Shown: one piece after another, positions 42,256-52,990 of the stretch | Layout of the letters: each line of letters begins with the position of its first letter | Numbering within the stretch: the first letter of the stretch is position 1 | Assembly: GCA_958510825.1 (NCBI GenBank) | Contig: OY294044.1 | Span: 39,543,816 to 39,607,815 of the forward strand | Source of the DNA: Brachypterus glaber | Lineage: Eukaryota > Arthropoda > Insecta > Coleoptera > Kateretidae | Length of the DNA: 64,000 nucleotides | Reading direction: 5' to 3' | Made by a program: the position numbers and the translations under genes | Notes under the pieces: model-generated | What the model was told of the DNA's origin: nothing | Database searches by the model: none | Seen by the model: the letters and a program-made list of their open reading frames with translations, nothing else

Positions 42256-43600
42256 TAAAAATCTGGCATTGGAGCGAACTTGGTTAATAGCAAAACCAAG
42301 TTTTTTTAAGTAAAGTTAAAATATATAAAAACATAAGGCAAGAACGCTTATGCTGGCAGAATATTGCTGGGCTCTTAGACATAAAACAAACGTAACCCAG
42401 TAAAGTAGGAAAATAAAAGGAGCTAAAAAATAAAATTGATTAATACAAACGTTCTTGACTTTTATTTTTAATATAGCTATACTTTTGTATTAAAATATAA
42501 GTAGTGTAAGCGTTTTTTATGCAAATGAGGGATACTTCGCAAAAAAAGTTTTTTATTCCCAACCTACAGTGCGATACAACTGTCCCCACAATAATAAATT
42601 TCCTTAAACCCTAAATATCTAAAACTGAAAAGAAAATATTAAAGAGGGCGCCACTTTCTTGAGATACTATATGTCCTTACAATTATATGAATAATAAGAA
42701 AAATAACACATCGGATTTTTAGTGGAGAAGTGGGGACATTACTTTTTTGGAATTTTTAACTTTAATATTCATAAATATTTTGCAAAAGTCTCCCAAACTT
42801 GTAGAAATAAATATCAGAAAAATTTTAATATAAGATATCTTCCTATAAATTAAACAACCAAGTATATATTGCCAAAAAAAATGTGGGGACGTGGGTATGT
42901 CCCCACAACTATTAATGTCCCCACAAGCCTGGTAAAAATCACACCAAAATCCCCACAACTATTAGGAGACATACGCTGTTTAATTTATGTAATATGCACA
43001 TTATTTAAAAACTTTGATTAAAAATAATAAAAACAAACTATACTAATTTGTTGAGAATCACAGAATTTAGATTCACAAAATGCCAGGAACATTTTGATTG
43101 CACATACTGCCAAATTTTTTCACTTTAGCCCAGCAAAATTTGTGCGAAATTTAAAATTGTTGTACTCCGTCTACAAAACCATTCTCGAGACTAGGCAACT
43201 TTTATTCCGCCCGAAGTATAAAAGGTTACCTAATAATAAATGTTAAAATTTATAATGTAGGGGAAGGTAGCCTATATCGTACTGGTCGGCAAACCGTACT
43301 TTTTTAATTTCTCTAACCTCGAAAAGATTTTTAAGACAACTTATGACTTTAATAGCTAGCTTGGAGAATAACCCTCATAGACAATTTGGTCGTTGTAAAT
43401 TAACCTCAAGGTTTGGAGATAAGGTCGGTCAAACAAAATTGCTTAAACTGATGTTAAATACAGTATGTATCTGCAAGTTTTTCTAAGGATATTTTTCTTC
43501 AGCGAGTACAGTTACCAAATTGTTTTATGTGTAAATACATTAATTAATATCAGTAGAATTAGCATATAAACAAAACACATATTTTTTAGTTTATATACCT
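42256..43600. other. Unit B tail and AT-rich flank, no gene
   Basis: 42256-42976 repeats the unit A tail, including three or four TGTCCCCACAA motifs. From 42977 the sequence is unique and AT-rich. No open frame or family motif was found until the RT remnant. Confidence 0.45.
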
Positions 43601-44018
43601 ATTATAGGGCCTTACCTTTTTTTAATGTTTATAAATGACGTGGCATCATTGGCGGCATTTGGCACACTAGTAAATTTCGTTTATGACACAAACCTAATTC
43701 TAAAAGGTAAAACATTTGAAATTATTATTGAAAAACTGGAATCCTGTATTAAAGAGGTGGTTTGTCAAAAATAAGTTAATTCTAAATAAAGATAAATTAA
43801 ACATAATATTTTTTAAAACTTCTAGGTCAAATTTTACTACTCCATGCCATGTGCAATTCGATGATGCCATTGTCAAGACTTCTTCCAGTGCCAAATTTTT
43901 GGGTTTGGTAAACCATGAAACAATGAAAATAGTCTACCATTTAAATTTTCAATCTTTTGAAATTTGGTATAACTTTCTGGGGACAGGGTAGCAATGTAGA
44001 GGACTAGATGAAGTGACC
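43601..44018 (+). pseudogene. LINE reverse transcriptase remnant
   Basis: The plus strand reads GPYLFLMFINDVASLA (43606-43655), then FVYDTNLILKGKTFEIIIEK, where FVYDTN stands for the catalytic F-A-D-D box with the aspartate pair damaged. Another frame continues RWFVKNKLILNKDKLNIIFF and FDDAIVKTSSSAKFLGL (to 43910). A deletion then joins it to FQSFEIWYNFLGTG, a decayed copy of the YGIIFWG region. It is cut at 44018 by the hAT-type element. Close in type to the LINE at 34.9 kb. Confidence 0.85.
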
Positions 44019-44026
44019 CTAATATG
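44019..44026. repeat. 8-bp target-site duplication, left copy
   Basis: CTAATATG here and again at 44638-44645, directly flanking the hAT-type element. Confidence 0.93.
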
Positions 44027-44637
44027 CAGGGCCGGACAGAGCCAGCCCGGGCCCCGGTGCAACTTTTTACTCGGGCCCCCATTTTTTCAAAACATAATTG
44101 TCCCATGCAGGCCTGCAGCTAAGGCACTGAGGGCCGAAGCGGGGCCCCCATTCATTAACTAAGCGCCGCAGTCGAAAATTTTTCCAAATTATGTTATATT
44201 TCTGACTGTTTTATTTTCATAGTTCAGCAAGCTTAAGTATGTAAAAAATAAATAAATTTTTTTCAATTTTGATAGCTCTGGCGCCGCAGGCAATTTTTTT
44301 ACAAATTTTAAGCTTTTGCAAGCTTGAACTTAAAAAAAATACGTAGGTAAATTAGTTCTAGCGCCGCGGGCGATTTTTTTTTACAAATTTTAAAACACTA
44401 GTAACAGTGCACTATTATTTTTTACAAAAATCCAAAAAGGCTTAAGCGCTGCCGCGGCGAAATTTTTTCTATTGCCCATTTGGAACGAGATCTACTTATT
44501 TGCTCATTTTGACGCCTTATCGATCTGGGGGAGTATAAATAAATAAACTGTTTATTAAAAACTTCTGTCGCCGGGCCCCCTTCGAGCCCGGGCCCCGGGT
44601 AATCTGTACCCCCTGCACCCCCCTGAATCCGGCCCTG
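44027..44637. mobile_element. Non-autonomous hAT-type element (611 bp)
   Basis: Begins CAGGGCCGGACAGAGCC and ends GAATCCGGCCCTG, giving a short terminal inverted repeat CAGGGCCGGA, with a perfect 8-bp duplication outside. An 8-bp duplication with CAGGG-type ends is the hAT signature. The interior has gcgccgcaggcaattttttt-type boxes three times (44150-44470) and GC-rich gcccgggccccgg near both ends. No transposase frame. Related fragments are at 18673-18976, 59680-59700, 62340-62540 and 62640-62800. Confidence 0.92.
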
Positions 44638-44645
44638 CTAATATG

Positions 44646-45381
44646 AACCAGCTACAACTTCATGCAACTGCGAGGGAAGGGGGTTCTTTACAAGCTAATT
44701 AATTATGTTTTTTAAAATCTCATAATTATAAAACATGTTTTATCATAAGTTGTCCAATAGGTTTTATAATAACTTGCTTTACCAATACTTTCATTATGAT
44801 ATAGACTTGACGTTGTAAAAAAAACTGCTAAGATTAATCTAAGATTAATCCAATCATACCAATTAAAAAATTTGATTGAGCGCAAAAAATCAAAATTTAT
44901 TAGTAATTAAGTAATACACTCTGTAGTATAAAATACCCTAGTCCACAAGGTCCTTACTAAGTCTAATTAAAAATCTAATTTATAACATTAGATTTGACAT
45001 TTATTTTTATCGTGAACGTCATATTTGGAAACATTTATTTTCATAGTATCCTCTCTTTTACATTAGCGGGGTCATTCCATAATGCACTTACCATTTTTTA
45101 CCGTTTTCTAAAATTAAAAATTTAAATAGAAAACTATTGTTTTTAGTAAAAAAAACTATCATATGATAAAGAAATTATATTATTTTTTTAAATTTTGGCG
45201 TTAAAAAATGTTATTATGCTAAAAAAAAATTCTGTTTGTTGCTCTAGCCTAAAAACGGAAAAAAGTACAACACTTTTTTCTGGCGTAAATTGAAGGTAAC
45301 TAGGTCTATATTGACTGGTAAAAAATATATTTTAATAGCTTTGATAATAACGCCACAATTTGACTGATTTGTCTACCTTGG
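44646..45381. other. AT-rich DNA, no gene recognised
   Basis: No coding text resumes clearly after the hAT element. Two copies of ctaagattaatc lie near 44835. Nothing else could be supported. Confidence 0.4.
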
Positions 45382-45387
45382 GACACC

Positions 45388-45429
<42 letters not shown>
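45382..45429. repeat. (TA)n microsatellite
   Basis: About 20 TA units after gggacaccgtg. An acagggcgttcaaaattaat motif, of the ACAGGGTGT type, follows near 45577. Confidence 0.95.
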
Positions 45430-45437
<8 letters not shown>

Positions 45438-46518
45438 GAGAAAAAATGCATTTTTAGTGATGGGATAAAACCTGCTTCAAATTCTTTACTTTTTGTCAAA
45501 AAATAATAAAATTTTGCAAGCTTATCTTAAAAAGGTGCATCTAATTACTTTATGTACAAAAAATAAAATGTTTTATACAGGGCGTTCAAAATTAATATTT
45601 AAACTTTAGTATTTTCAAACATAACAAAAACAATTTTTTTAAATTGAATGCTTTATTTTTAATTCTTGCTGTCACCAAATGCAGTATTTTGTTTTGATCT
45701 ATGTGAAATTATTCACAATGGCCAAGTAAGTCTTTCTGAATAAAATCCATTTTTGATATAAGCCAAAAGTTTTACAGTGGCGAATATACCCTAATTTTTA
45801 ACAAACAAAATATACTTTTTTATTGAATCCTTTTTGTAACATTTTTGCTAAAAATTTTATTGTGAAGAAAAATAATTTCAGTTCGCTTGTTATATAATTT
45901 TCAAGGGAAAATATATGGGGAAAATTTTAAGATTATAAGATTTCACATTTTGATTAAATGATATATTTTCTGAGGGAATTTTAAAAAATGAGGTAAGGGT
46001 AAAATTAAGTTTTTTTTTATGCTTATTCATTTAGCAAAAGTTGATAGACTAGCCAGCCAAAATTTTTACTAGCGGCATTGCCGGTAAAAATTAACATCCT
46101 AAAGTAATAAAAATTATCAGCGGCGTAAAAAAAGGGTCAAAAATAAAATAAAATATATATTATAATTTTATAATTTAAAAATGTCTAAATTTAAGACTTT
46201 TATTACAGTGGACAGCTAAAACAGTTTCTGGCGCGTGTCTAGCTATGTTCGTCCAATCAGGACGTTGGATAATTTTAAAGTCATGTATTTTTATCGAGTC
46301 CACGTTGACTGCTTAGGTCCAATGAACGTTCGATCCTAGGCAATCATATTTCACACAAGATTAAGCTATACCCAGAAGGCATTTTTTGTCATCTATATTT
46401 ACAGGACCGGCTTTATTTGTTTTATTTGTGTTTTTTGCGTCAAGCATGTAGGTATTATATTTTTATTTCAATTTATTATTTATTATAAGTTTGGAAGTAG
46501 CAAGGGCAGTGTCGGTCT

Positions 46519-46948
46519 TGACTTTTATACACTGCAAGAAATGATTGCTGTTTACATACATTTCTTGGTGCTTGCTGAACTTCATGTTTTCTTTATACAT
46601 TTAAGTCGAATGATTTCTGAATTTAGTAATTTTTATTAAGATTTCTTTCATTATATCTTAATATAATTACACATATTTTTTATATATATTAATACATTAC
46701 TTGATGTGCTTTCATTAAGTTTATTTATAATAAATTTCTCAAATGAATTATCTTATTTTATTTAAGAGTTATATTTTCTCAAACTGAAAAGCTTAAGTAT
46801 TTACACTAGGTTGTTACTTACCTAATGGAGTAAAAGCTAAAGTAACTGGCGCCCCTAACAACATTAATCAATTCTTTCTATTTTTCCCATACCCATTGCT
46901 CCGCTGTCAAAACTAGCCGTTGGCAGTGAACGTATTAATTACGGTACA
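46519..46948 (+). mobile_element. LTR-end repeat, 5' copy
   Basis: TGACTTTTATACACTGCAAG ... ATTACGGTACA, 430 bp with TG and CA ends. It is repeated almost exactly at 50051-50477. It is followed by ctaatat then TGGCGCCCAATAATAATTTG (46956), a primer-site-like sequence. Either this is a complete short LTR, or it is the surviving 3' portion of a longer LTR (see 48144-50477). Confidence 0.8.
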
Positions 46949-46955
46949 CTAATAT

Positions 46956-46975
46956 TGGCGCCCAATAATAATTTG
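46956..46975 (+). promoter_or_regulatory. Candidate primer-binding site
   Basis: TGGCGCCCAATAATAATTTG lies seven bases after the LTR end. TGGCGCCCAA is a known retroelement primer-site start; the rest is AT-rich. Confidence 0.5.
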
Positions 46976-47054
46976 TGGTACAGTATAAATATTTTATTAT
47001 TAAAATAAATATTTTGAGTAAATTAAAGTTAATTTTGAAAAATAAATATTCAAA

Positions 47055-47605
47055 ATGGACGATTTAGATAAAATGGAAATTCGATTGACTGCAGAAATGG
47101 TAAAAATTTAGCAAAAATAGGTCTAGCTTTACGAACGTCTGTAAATGAAGTTACGGGGTATACGCCGGCATTTCTTAATTTTGGGAGGAATGTACCTATC
47201 ACAGGAACTTATTATGGCAAAATGACATCAACTGATGGTGTTAAATTAGAACCTTGTGACAGAGACTCGTATAGCCAAGACTTGGGAAATCTTAAAGAGA
47301 TTTTTGTTGATGTAAAGAAATATTTACATGAAGCTTATGAACGAAATAAGCGTACTTATGATTTGCGCAAGCGTGAAGTAAATTTTGAGATAGGTGAAAA
47401 AGTTTGGAGACGAAACAAAGTACTCTCAGATGCTAGTAAAAGTTTTGCTGCAAAACTTGCTCCAAAGTACATACTTTGCAAAGTTGTTGCGAAAAAGTCA
47501 AAATTAGTGTATATTTTGGAAAATGCGGATGGTCATAGAGGCGACTGGCATGTTAAAGATCTAAAGAAATATTTTGGATCGAATAGTGACATTTCAGTTG
47601 GCTAA
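47055..47605 (+). pseudogene. Gypsy gag start fused by deletion to integrase C-terminus
   Basis: ATG at 47055 opens a short gag-like start (MDDLDKMEIRLTAEM). Within ~50 bp the sequence jumps to the integrase end in another frame: IGLALRTSVNEVTGYTPAFL (47114-), NFGRNVPITGTYYGK, then a 127-codon frame (47222-47605) with YLHEAYERNKRTYDLRKREV, FEIGEKVWRRNKVLSDASKS, FAAKLAPKYILCKVV and GDWHVKDLKKYF. These are the chromodomain-free C-terminal region of Gypsy integrases. Nearly all of gag, protease and RT is missing, so the copy is internally deleted, but the tail frame is intact. Confidence 0.88.
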
Positions 47606-48143
47606 ATTTTATTAAATAAGAATATATTCTTAGTATCATTCGGAATGATATTTAAAAAATATCAATGTATTGAAAATATTTTAAAGGGTACCCAAAACTT
47701 TTGTAAATAGTAAAAAAAAAATATTTATATATATATTTTTTTTTTGAGGAAGAGGATACTGGTGTACACAGTCAAGTCTTATTTCTAATTTTTTTAATCT
47801 TGATAAAACTTAGCTAAAAAGAAAAACAAAATTATTTATGACAATTACCCGATTATGAAAATTACCTGATTATGACACTTATCCGTTTATGACACACACC
47901 GATAATGTCCCAAATTTATGTTCTACATAAGAGTAGGCGGATGATACACGTAGTTATCAAGCTTAGCTATTGTTAATTATCAAGTAGTATTTCAAATGAT
48001 TTACATAAAATATTGTATTTTTTATTGATTTATTAAATAAAATATAGTATATATTTTAGCTATTTAAGTTAAATAGTTATAGAGTTTGGTATAAAAATAT
48101 TTTTTGTATATTAAATATTTTTATTATTTTTGAAGGGGGCATG
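47606..48143 (+). other. 3' untranslated region and polypurine tract of the Gypsy element
   Basis: AT-rich sequence after the integrase stop. tgaagggggcatg at 48131-48143 is a polypurine-tract-like sequence directly before TGTAACG. Pyrimidine-rich repeated cgattatgacac/acccgattatg units occur at 47840-47910. Confidence 0.6.
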
Positions 48144-49164
48144 TGTAACGATATAAATCGTCACTTTGTAATATAGCAAGGGTTAATTAAACTATTCGTT
48201 TACTTACGTTATAATCTATGTTTATTTTGTATATAAATAGTTACGTACGTACAGAACTATATTGTATCTGGGACTATTTTGTAGCAGGAACTGAATTCTA
48301 ACCATACAGATCTCTATTCCATAGTTCTACCTGAAAATAACATAAAGAAAACATAATTAGAATATGATTTTTAATAATAAAGAATCATATGACTTATTTC
48401 TCTATAATGCATTTGTCTATGGACTTACCTGGTTTTTATATGTTTCAGAGTCTATTGAGGGTTGGATTTCACTAGCTTTCATCTGTAGCTTGTCTCTCCT
48501 GGAAAGTTGTGTATGCTTTATTCCTTCGGGATAATCTAGAATTTGTTGAAAATAGTTTGCTGGAACTGCTCACTTAGATTCAGTATTTTGTTTATACTTA
48601 GTTCACAGGGTATTAGGGTATTAGTATTCTGTTCGTATTTTTATTAGTTTTGCTGATAAACAATATTATTGTTTATATTTGTTTCTTAGAGTAATATTTT
48701 GAGGTTAGATATCACTAATACGGATTTATTAAGAAATCTTTTTCTTGGTATTATTTTTGGTGTCGTTTCCGCCACCTTTATTAGGAATTCTACATGGTAA
48801 AAACCGTAGTTGATAATGACTTGCATAGATGTCGTTAATAGTTCTGAAATATTATTTTATTTACCTGAAGGGTTCATAGGTGCTATAAGGTCGATTTTCG
48901 TTCTTCTTGAAGCAACTCTAATACAAGATGGTGGTGTCGTACTGACAAGTGTTTATTTTCTGCAATCATCGAAGTAATCCTTCATGTATTTTTATTTAAA
49001 GTTAGTGAAAATGAATATTTAAACAATGCGGAAGATATTGTAACTGTTATTTTCTACAATTACGCATTTATAACGTTTCGATGGACATCGAAGACTTAGC
49101 ACGACACGTAAGTTACGTTTTTCTGTTTCTTAGAATATTTCTGAGATATGATTATTGTTTCAGC

Positions 49165-49345
49165 ACCATTAATATGGAATTACATTAACCATTCCTATAC
49201 CATTAATATGGAATTACATTAACCATTCCTATACCATTAATATGGAATTACATTAACCATTCCTATACCATTAATATGGAATTACATTAACCATTCCTAT
49301 ACCATTAATATGGAATTACATTAATCATTCCTATACCATTTTTAT
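49165..49345. repeat. 34-bp tandem repeat, five copies
   Basis: accattaatatggaattaca then ttaaccattcctat repeats at 49165, 49199, 49233, 49267 and 49301, with a diverged partial copy after. The first four are almost identical. It lies inside the putative long LTR. Confidence 0.95.
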
Positions 49346-50050
49346 GGCATTATAATGGCAATTCTTATGGGATTAAAAATCAATATCATGTTAGAATAAT
49401 CTAATATTTTCGATGGTTATTTTTACGCCTACGCGTTTAGGGATGTACAATGGTACACATATTTGTGACCTGTTAGCTTAAGCATAATTTAAGTTGAAGT
49501 TTATTTTGGTATATTTGATATACGAGTTCTCCGCATGGAGTGATGTTCTGTTGGAACATGGTTCTGTAATTTTAGGCATAGATAAATTCTATTTAACCGT
49601 CTAGCAGACAATTTTATATTGGACATAATTTTCAAAAGTATATTTTATCCCGGACGACATTTTCAATAGTACATTTTATCCTGGAAGATGATTTTTCCAA
49701 AGTAGATGGGACAGCTTATTTTTTTCTTCTTTCATTTAAGAAATGAATTCATCAGCATAGGGGAGACTTGTACAGATGGAGACGATGGAATTCATACCTC
49801 ATGGATTTTACAGAAACCAGCTAAGTACTCTTTCTGAAAACTTTTGAAAGCAATATTTCATATTTTAAATTCATTTATTTCAATATTCTTATAACTGTAA
49901 ACTTTATCAGATCTGATATAGTATTGTTTAATACTATATGCCCTTCTGGCTTTTTGTTCATTCTTAGGTACTTATTTTTTTAAAACATTTAATCTCATTG
50001 ATTAATTATTAAATATCATACTTTCGATTAAATGATTTCTAATTTAAGCA

Positions 50051-50477
50051 TGACTTTTATACACTGCAAGAAATGATTGCTGTTTACATACATTTCTTGG
50101 TGCTTGCTGAACTTCATGTTTTCTTTATACATTTAAGTCGAATGATTTCTGAATTTAGTAATTTTTATCAAGATTTCTTTCATTATATCTTAATATAATT
50201 ACACATATATATTAATACATTACTTGATGTGCTTTCATTAAGTTTATTTATAATAAATTTCTCAAATGAATTATCTTATTTTATTTAAGAGTTATATTTT
50301 CTCAAACTGAAAAGCTTAAGTATTTACACTAGGTTGTTACTTACCTAAAGGAGTAAAAGCTAAAGTTACTGGCGCCCCTAACAACATTAATCAATTCTTT
50401 CTATTTTTCCCTTGCCCATACCCATTGCTCAGCTGTCAAAACTAGCCGTTGGCAGTGAACGTATTAATTACGGTACA
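50051..50477 (+). mobile_element. LTR-end repeat, 3' copy
   Basis: Direct repeat of 46519-46948, with only a few differences by eye (for example a shorter tatata run near 50208 and a ccttgcc addition near 50412). High similarity implies recent integration relative to the surrounding palindrome arms. Confidence 0.85.
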
Positions 50478-52266
50478 GTCTATAGACTAGTGAGATTTGG
50501 AACCCCTTTAGGGGCCAGAAATATTGATGACTAAATAAAAGCTCATCACCCCCAAAAAATTTTTTACCCCTGGCAAAAATATTGATAACCTAAAAAAGGT
50601 AATTACCCGGTGGGGGGCCCCCAAACTATGAAAGGCCTTCAAAGGTGGGGGGCCCCTTGAGATTTTTCTCACTATCTCACCTGTCCAGTCCGACACTGAG
50701 CAAGGGCGTAGATGAAAGGGGTATTGAGGGTAATTGCCCCCCCATAGGAAAATGTTTTTTTTTTGTATTGCGTTATCCTATAAAAAATATACATTTATAT
50801 TCTCAAACAAAATATGGGGTGTAGGTATATAACTTATATTATATAATTAATAAAAAGTCCATACCAAAGGGTATGTATTTTTGTTTAAATATTAAAACAA
50901 AATTTATCTTTTTTATGTTTAATCCCGGAAAAATTATCTACAATTATTAACCCCCCCCCCCCCTTAGAAAAAAATCTACGCCCATTGGAAGGAGAAAGTG
51001 ACGAAGAAGAATAAGAGAAAACGGGTGAAGAAGGATAAACTTTTTAAATAAACAAGTTAATTTATTTTATTTTTATTTTTTGTTAATATAAAATTTAATT
51101 ACGCCCCTGTCTAGCATTAATCTGTTTCAAATGAAAAAATTCTACTATATCTCTGGCGTCTACTATAATTTTTGATTCGAAATCAGCCTCTATTAAAAGG
51201 TAAAAAATGCAATACATGTTCTTGTCCAATTAGTACCACCCACATTAGGGTGGTCGCGAAAATTCAAATTGTATATACAAATATTACCTTTACACAAAAA
51301 TTTGTTGACCTTTATGGTAATATGAATTATCCAAAATTTGAAGCTAATCGAAATACGTTAAGGCACCGCACAGTGGTCCTAAAGTTTTTAAACTTACCCA
51401 TTTTACGAGCTGCTTTAATTTTAAATTTATAAATTAGCAGATTTTGAAATCTTAAACTTTTATCAACTAAAATTTTTGCCTAATTTGTGACTATTGCTTA
51501 CGTAAAATTTAAGGTGGATCACAAGTAGTTTAGAGTTGGCACAAGAAACTTAAACCTCAAAAATTCCATAATTTTACTAGCTTTTTTTATCCATTTTCTA
51601 CAAGGTGTAAAAATGTTAACGGGCCCTAGTCTGAAATTGTAAACCTAGACATGTATATTATACATGCAAAATTTTAGGAGAATCGGAAAAAGTTAGGAGG
51701 TCGCGCAAGAGCCGTAAATGTTTAAAAATGGACGATTTTAATTTTTTTTTTACTTTAAAATTAAACAAATATATATGAGAGTTTAAGATTACAATTATTT
51801 TTAGTTTTTTTTTTTGCTCTTGTTCATGTTTTATTCTTTTTTAGATTTAATTTGACTTGAATTTCTAGTTTGTTAGTTTGCCACTATGTTAGATTGTTAG
51901 TTAGTTTGTTTGTTAAGCAGAACCTTAGGTTAATGACAGAAAGCTGAAATTTGGTATAGTTATTTATCTCCGAAGACAATATAATATAATAAAATAAAAT
52001 AATTCACCCAACCCCCCCGCCCCTTCGTTGGGGAGGTATACCTCTTTTTAAATTCTTACCAATATGTTTGTGTAAATTTTGTTCTGAAGGTTTTTGCACT
52101 CACTAGGACTAAATATAATATTTTAAAAAATGCTCCCACACCCTAGGGGCAATTTAAATATTTATAAAGAGTCGTTTAAAAAATATATTCTATTTTTTTA
52201 TACCTAAACTGGATTCTCTATAAGCTCTTATGTCACTTTTAGATTTCTAGTTTATATACATTATAA

Positions 52267-52510
52267 TAAAATAATGAAAAAATCTTGCTATTAAGAACAC
52301 TTTAATAAATAAAATAAATATATATGAACAGTTCCAACGTTTCGAAGGTAATATGTCCCTTCTTCTTCAGGGTAAAAATTAAAAATAGAAATAAAAAATT
52401 ATACAAATTTAAAATCTAATTGTCAAAAAACTGATAGATAATAATAATAGCAAGATTTTTTCATTATTTTATATAAAAAAGAACAAGAAATATTATAATA
52501 TACATTATAA
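52267..52510 (-). mobile_element. Insert with inverted ends and hammerhead-like motif
   Basis: Found in the left arm of P2 only. tatacattataa is present once in the right arm (as its complement) and twice here (52255-52266 and 52499-52510), a 12-bp target-duplication-like pattern. 24-bp inverted ends are aataatgaaaaaatcttgct-atta at 52270-52293 and the complement at 52445-52468. On the minus strand 52335-52372 reads CTGAAGA, a GAAGG...CCTTC stem, then GAAACGTTGG: the conserved core boxes of hammerhead ribozymes, as found in Penelope-like retroelement repeats. Catalysis is not shown. Confidence 0.6.
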
Positions 52511-52699
52511 TTTTATACCGGATAACACAAGAAGCATTGCCTACGAATTATCTCCGTTACTATAAAAGATTACTTTTTGAAATATATATGAACCGTAAAT
52601 ACCCCCATTTTCGCATCGTCATTATAAAAAATATCACTTCCGGTCTAACCGGAAAATGGCGTTATTTTAAAGTTTTTTTTTTAATTCATCAACTTTAAC

Positions 52700-52990
52700 G
52701 CCAGTTTTTGCTAAATTTTTAAATGGAACGACCTATTTTTGATTTTTCTAAATTAAAAATTCAGGTATACTCTACAAGAAAAACGTACAAACACCTTAAT
52801 AGGGTTGGCGCTTTTCGGGGAAAATGGCCATATTCCGTTGGAGCTATATTGAATCCCAATGGAATATGGCAATTTTCCCCGAAAAGGGCCAAAGCTATTA
52901 GAGTATTTATACGTTTTTCTTGTAGACTATACCTGAGTTTTTAATTTAGAAATCAAAAATAGGTCGTTTCATTTAAAAAATTAGCAAAAA
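52700..52990. repeat. Central hairpin of palindrome P2
   Basis: The innermost arms are close: gaacgacctatttttgattt / aaatcaaaaataggtcgttt, ctacaagaaaaacgta / tacgtttttcttgtag, and cggggaaaatggccatattc / gaatatggcaattttccccg. The loop is only about ten to twenty bases around 52846. The short spacer would allow cruciform extrusion in principle. A 73-codon plus-strand frame (52723-52944) crosses the hairpin and is a by-product. Confidence 0.9.

Larger units (their letters stand above)
39250..42976. repeat. Segmental duplication, unit B
   Basis: Copy of unit A, from tgcgctgattcataagctat to ctattaggagacatacgc. It lacks the LINE and the 280-bp insertion. It carries more 121-bp monomers and a longer, different pentanucleotide tract. 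Confidence 0.93.
48144..50477 (+). mobile_element. Possible 2.3-kb 3' LTR
   Basis: The TGTAACGATATAAATCG start follows the polypurine-like tract, and the block ends with ACGGTACA at 50477, giving TG...CA. Its last 427 bp (50051-50477) match 46519-46948. Under this reading the 5' LTR survives only as its 3' end. The length is unusual, and most of the block has no second copy in the window, so an insertion inside a shorter LTR is equally possible. Confidence 0.45.
46166..51234. mobile_element. ~5-kb interruption of the left palindrome arm
   Basis: The left arm stops near 46165 and resumes near 51235, while the right arm is continuous at the matching point (about 54480-54540). The interruption holds an LTR retrotransposon (below), 46166-46518 of unassigned sequence, and 50478-51234, part of which (gtattgagggtaattgcccc ... 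tattgcgttatcctata) is a dispersed repeat also at 18520-18600. Confidence 0.65.

Noticed and set aside
49165..49345. CRISPR-like repeat with 34-bp period
   Set aside because: The units are head-to-tail without spacers, so it is a minisatellite.
52723..52944. 73-codon frame across the palindrome centre
   Set aside because: Both halves are inverted copies of the same DNA, so the frame is a by-product of the hairpin.
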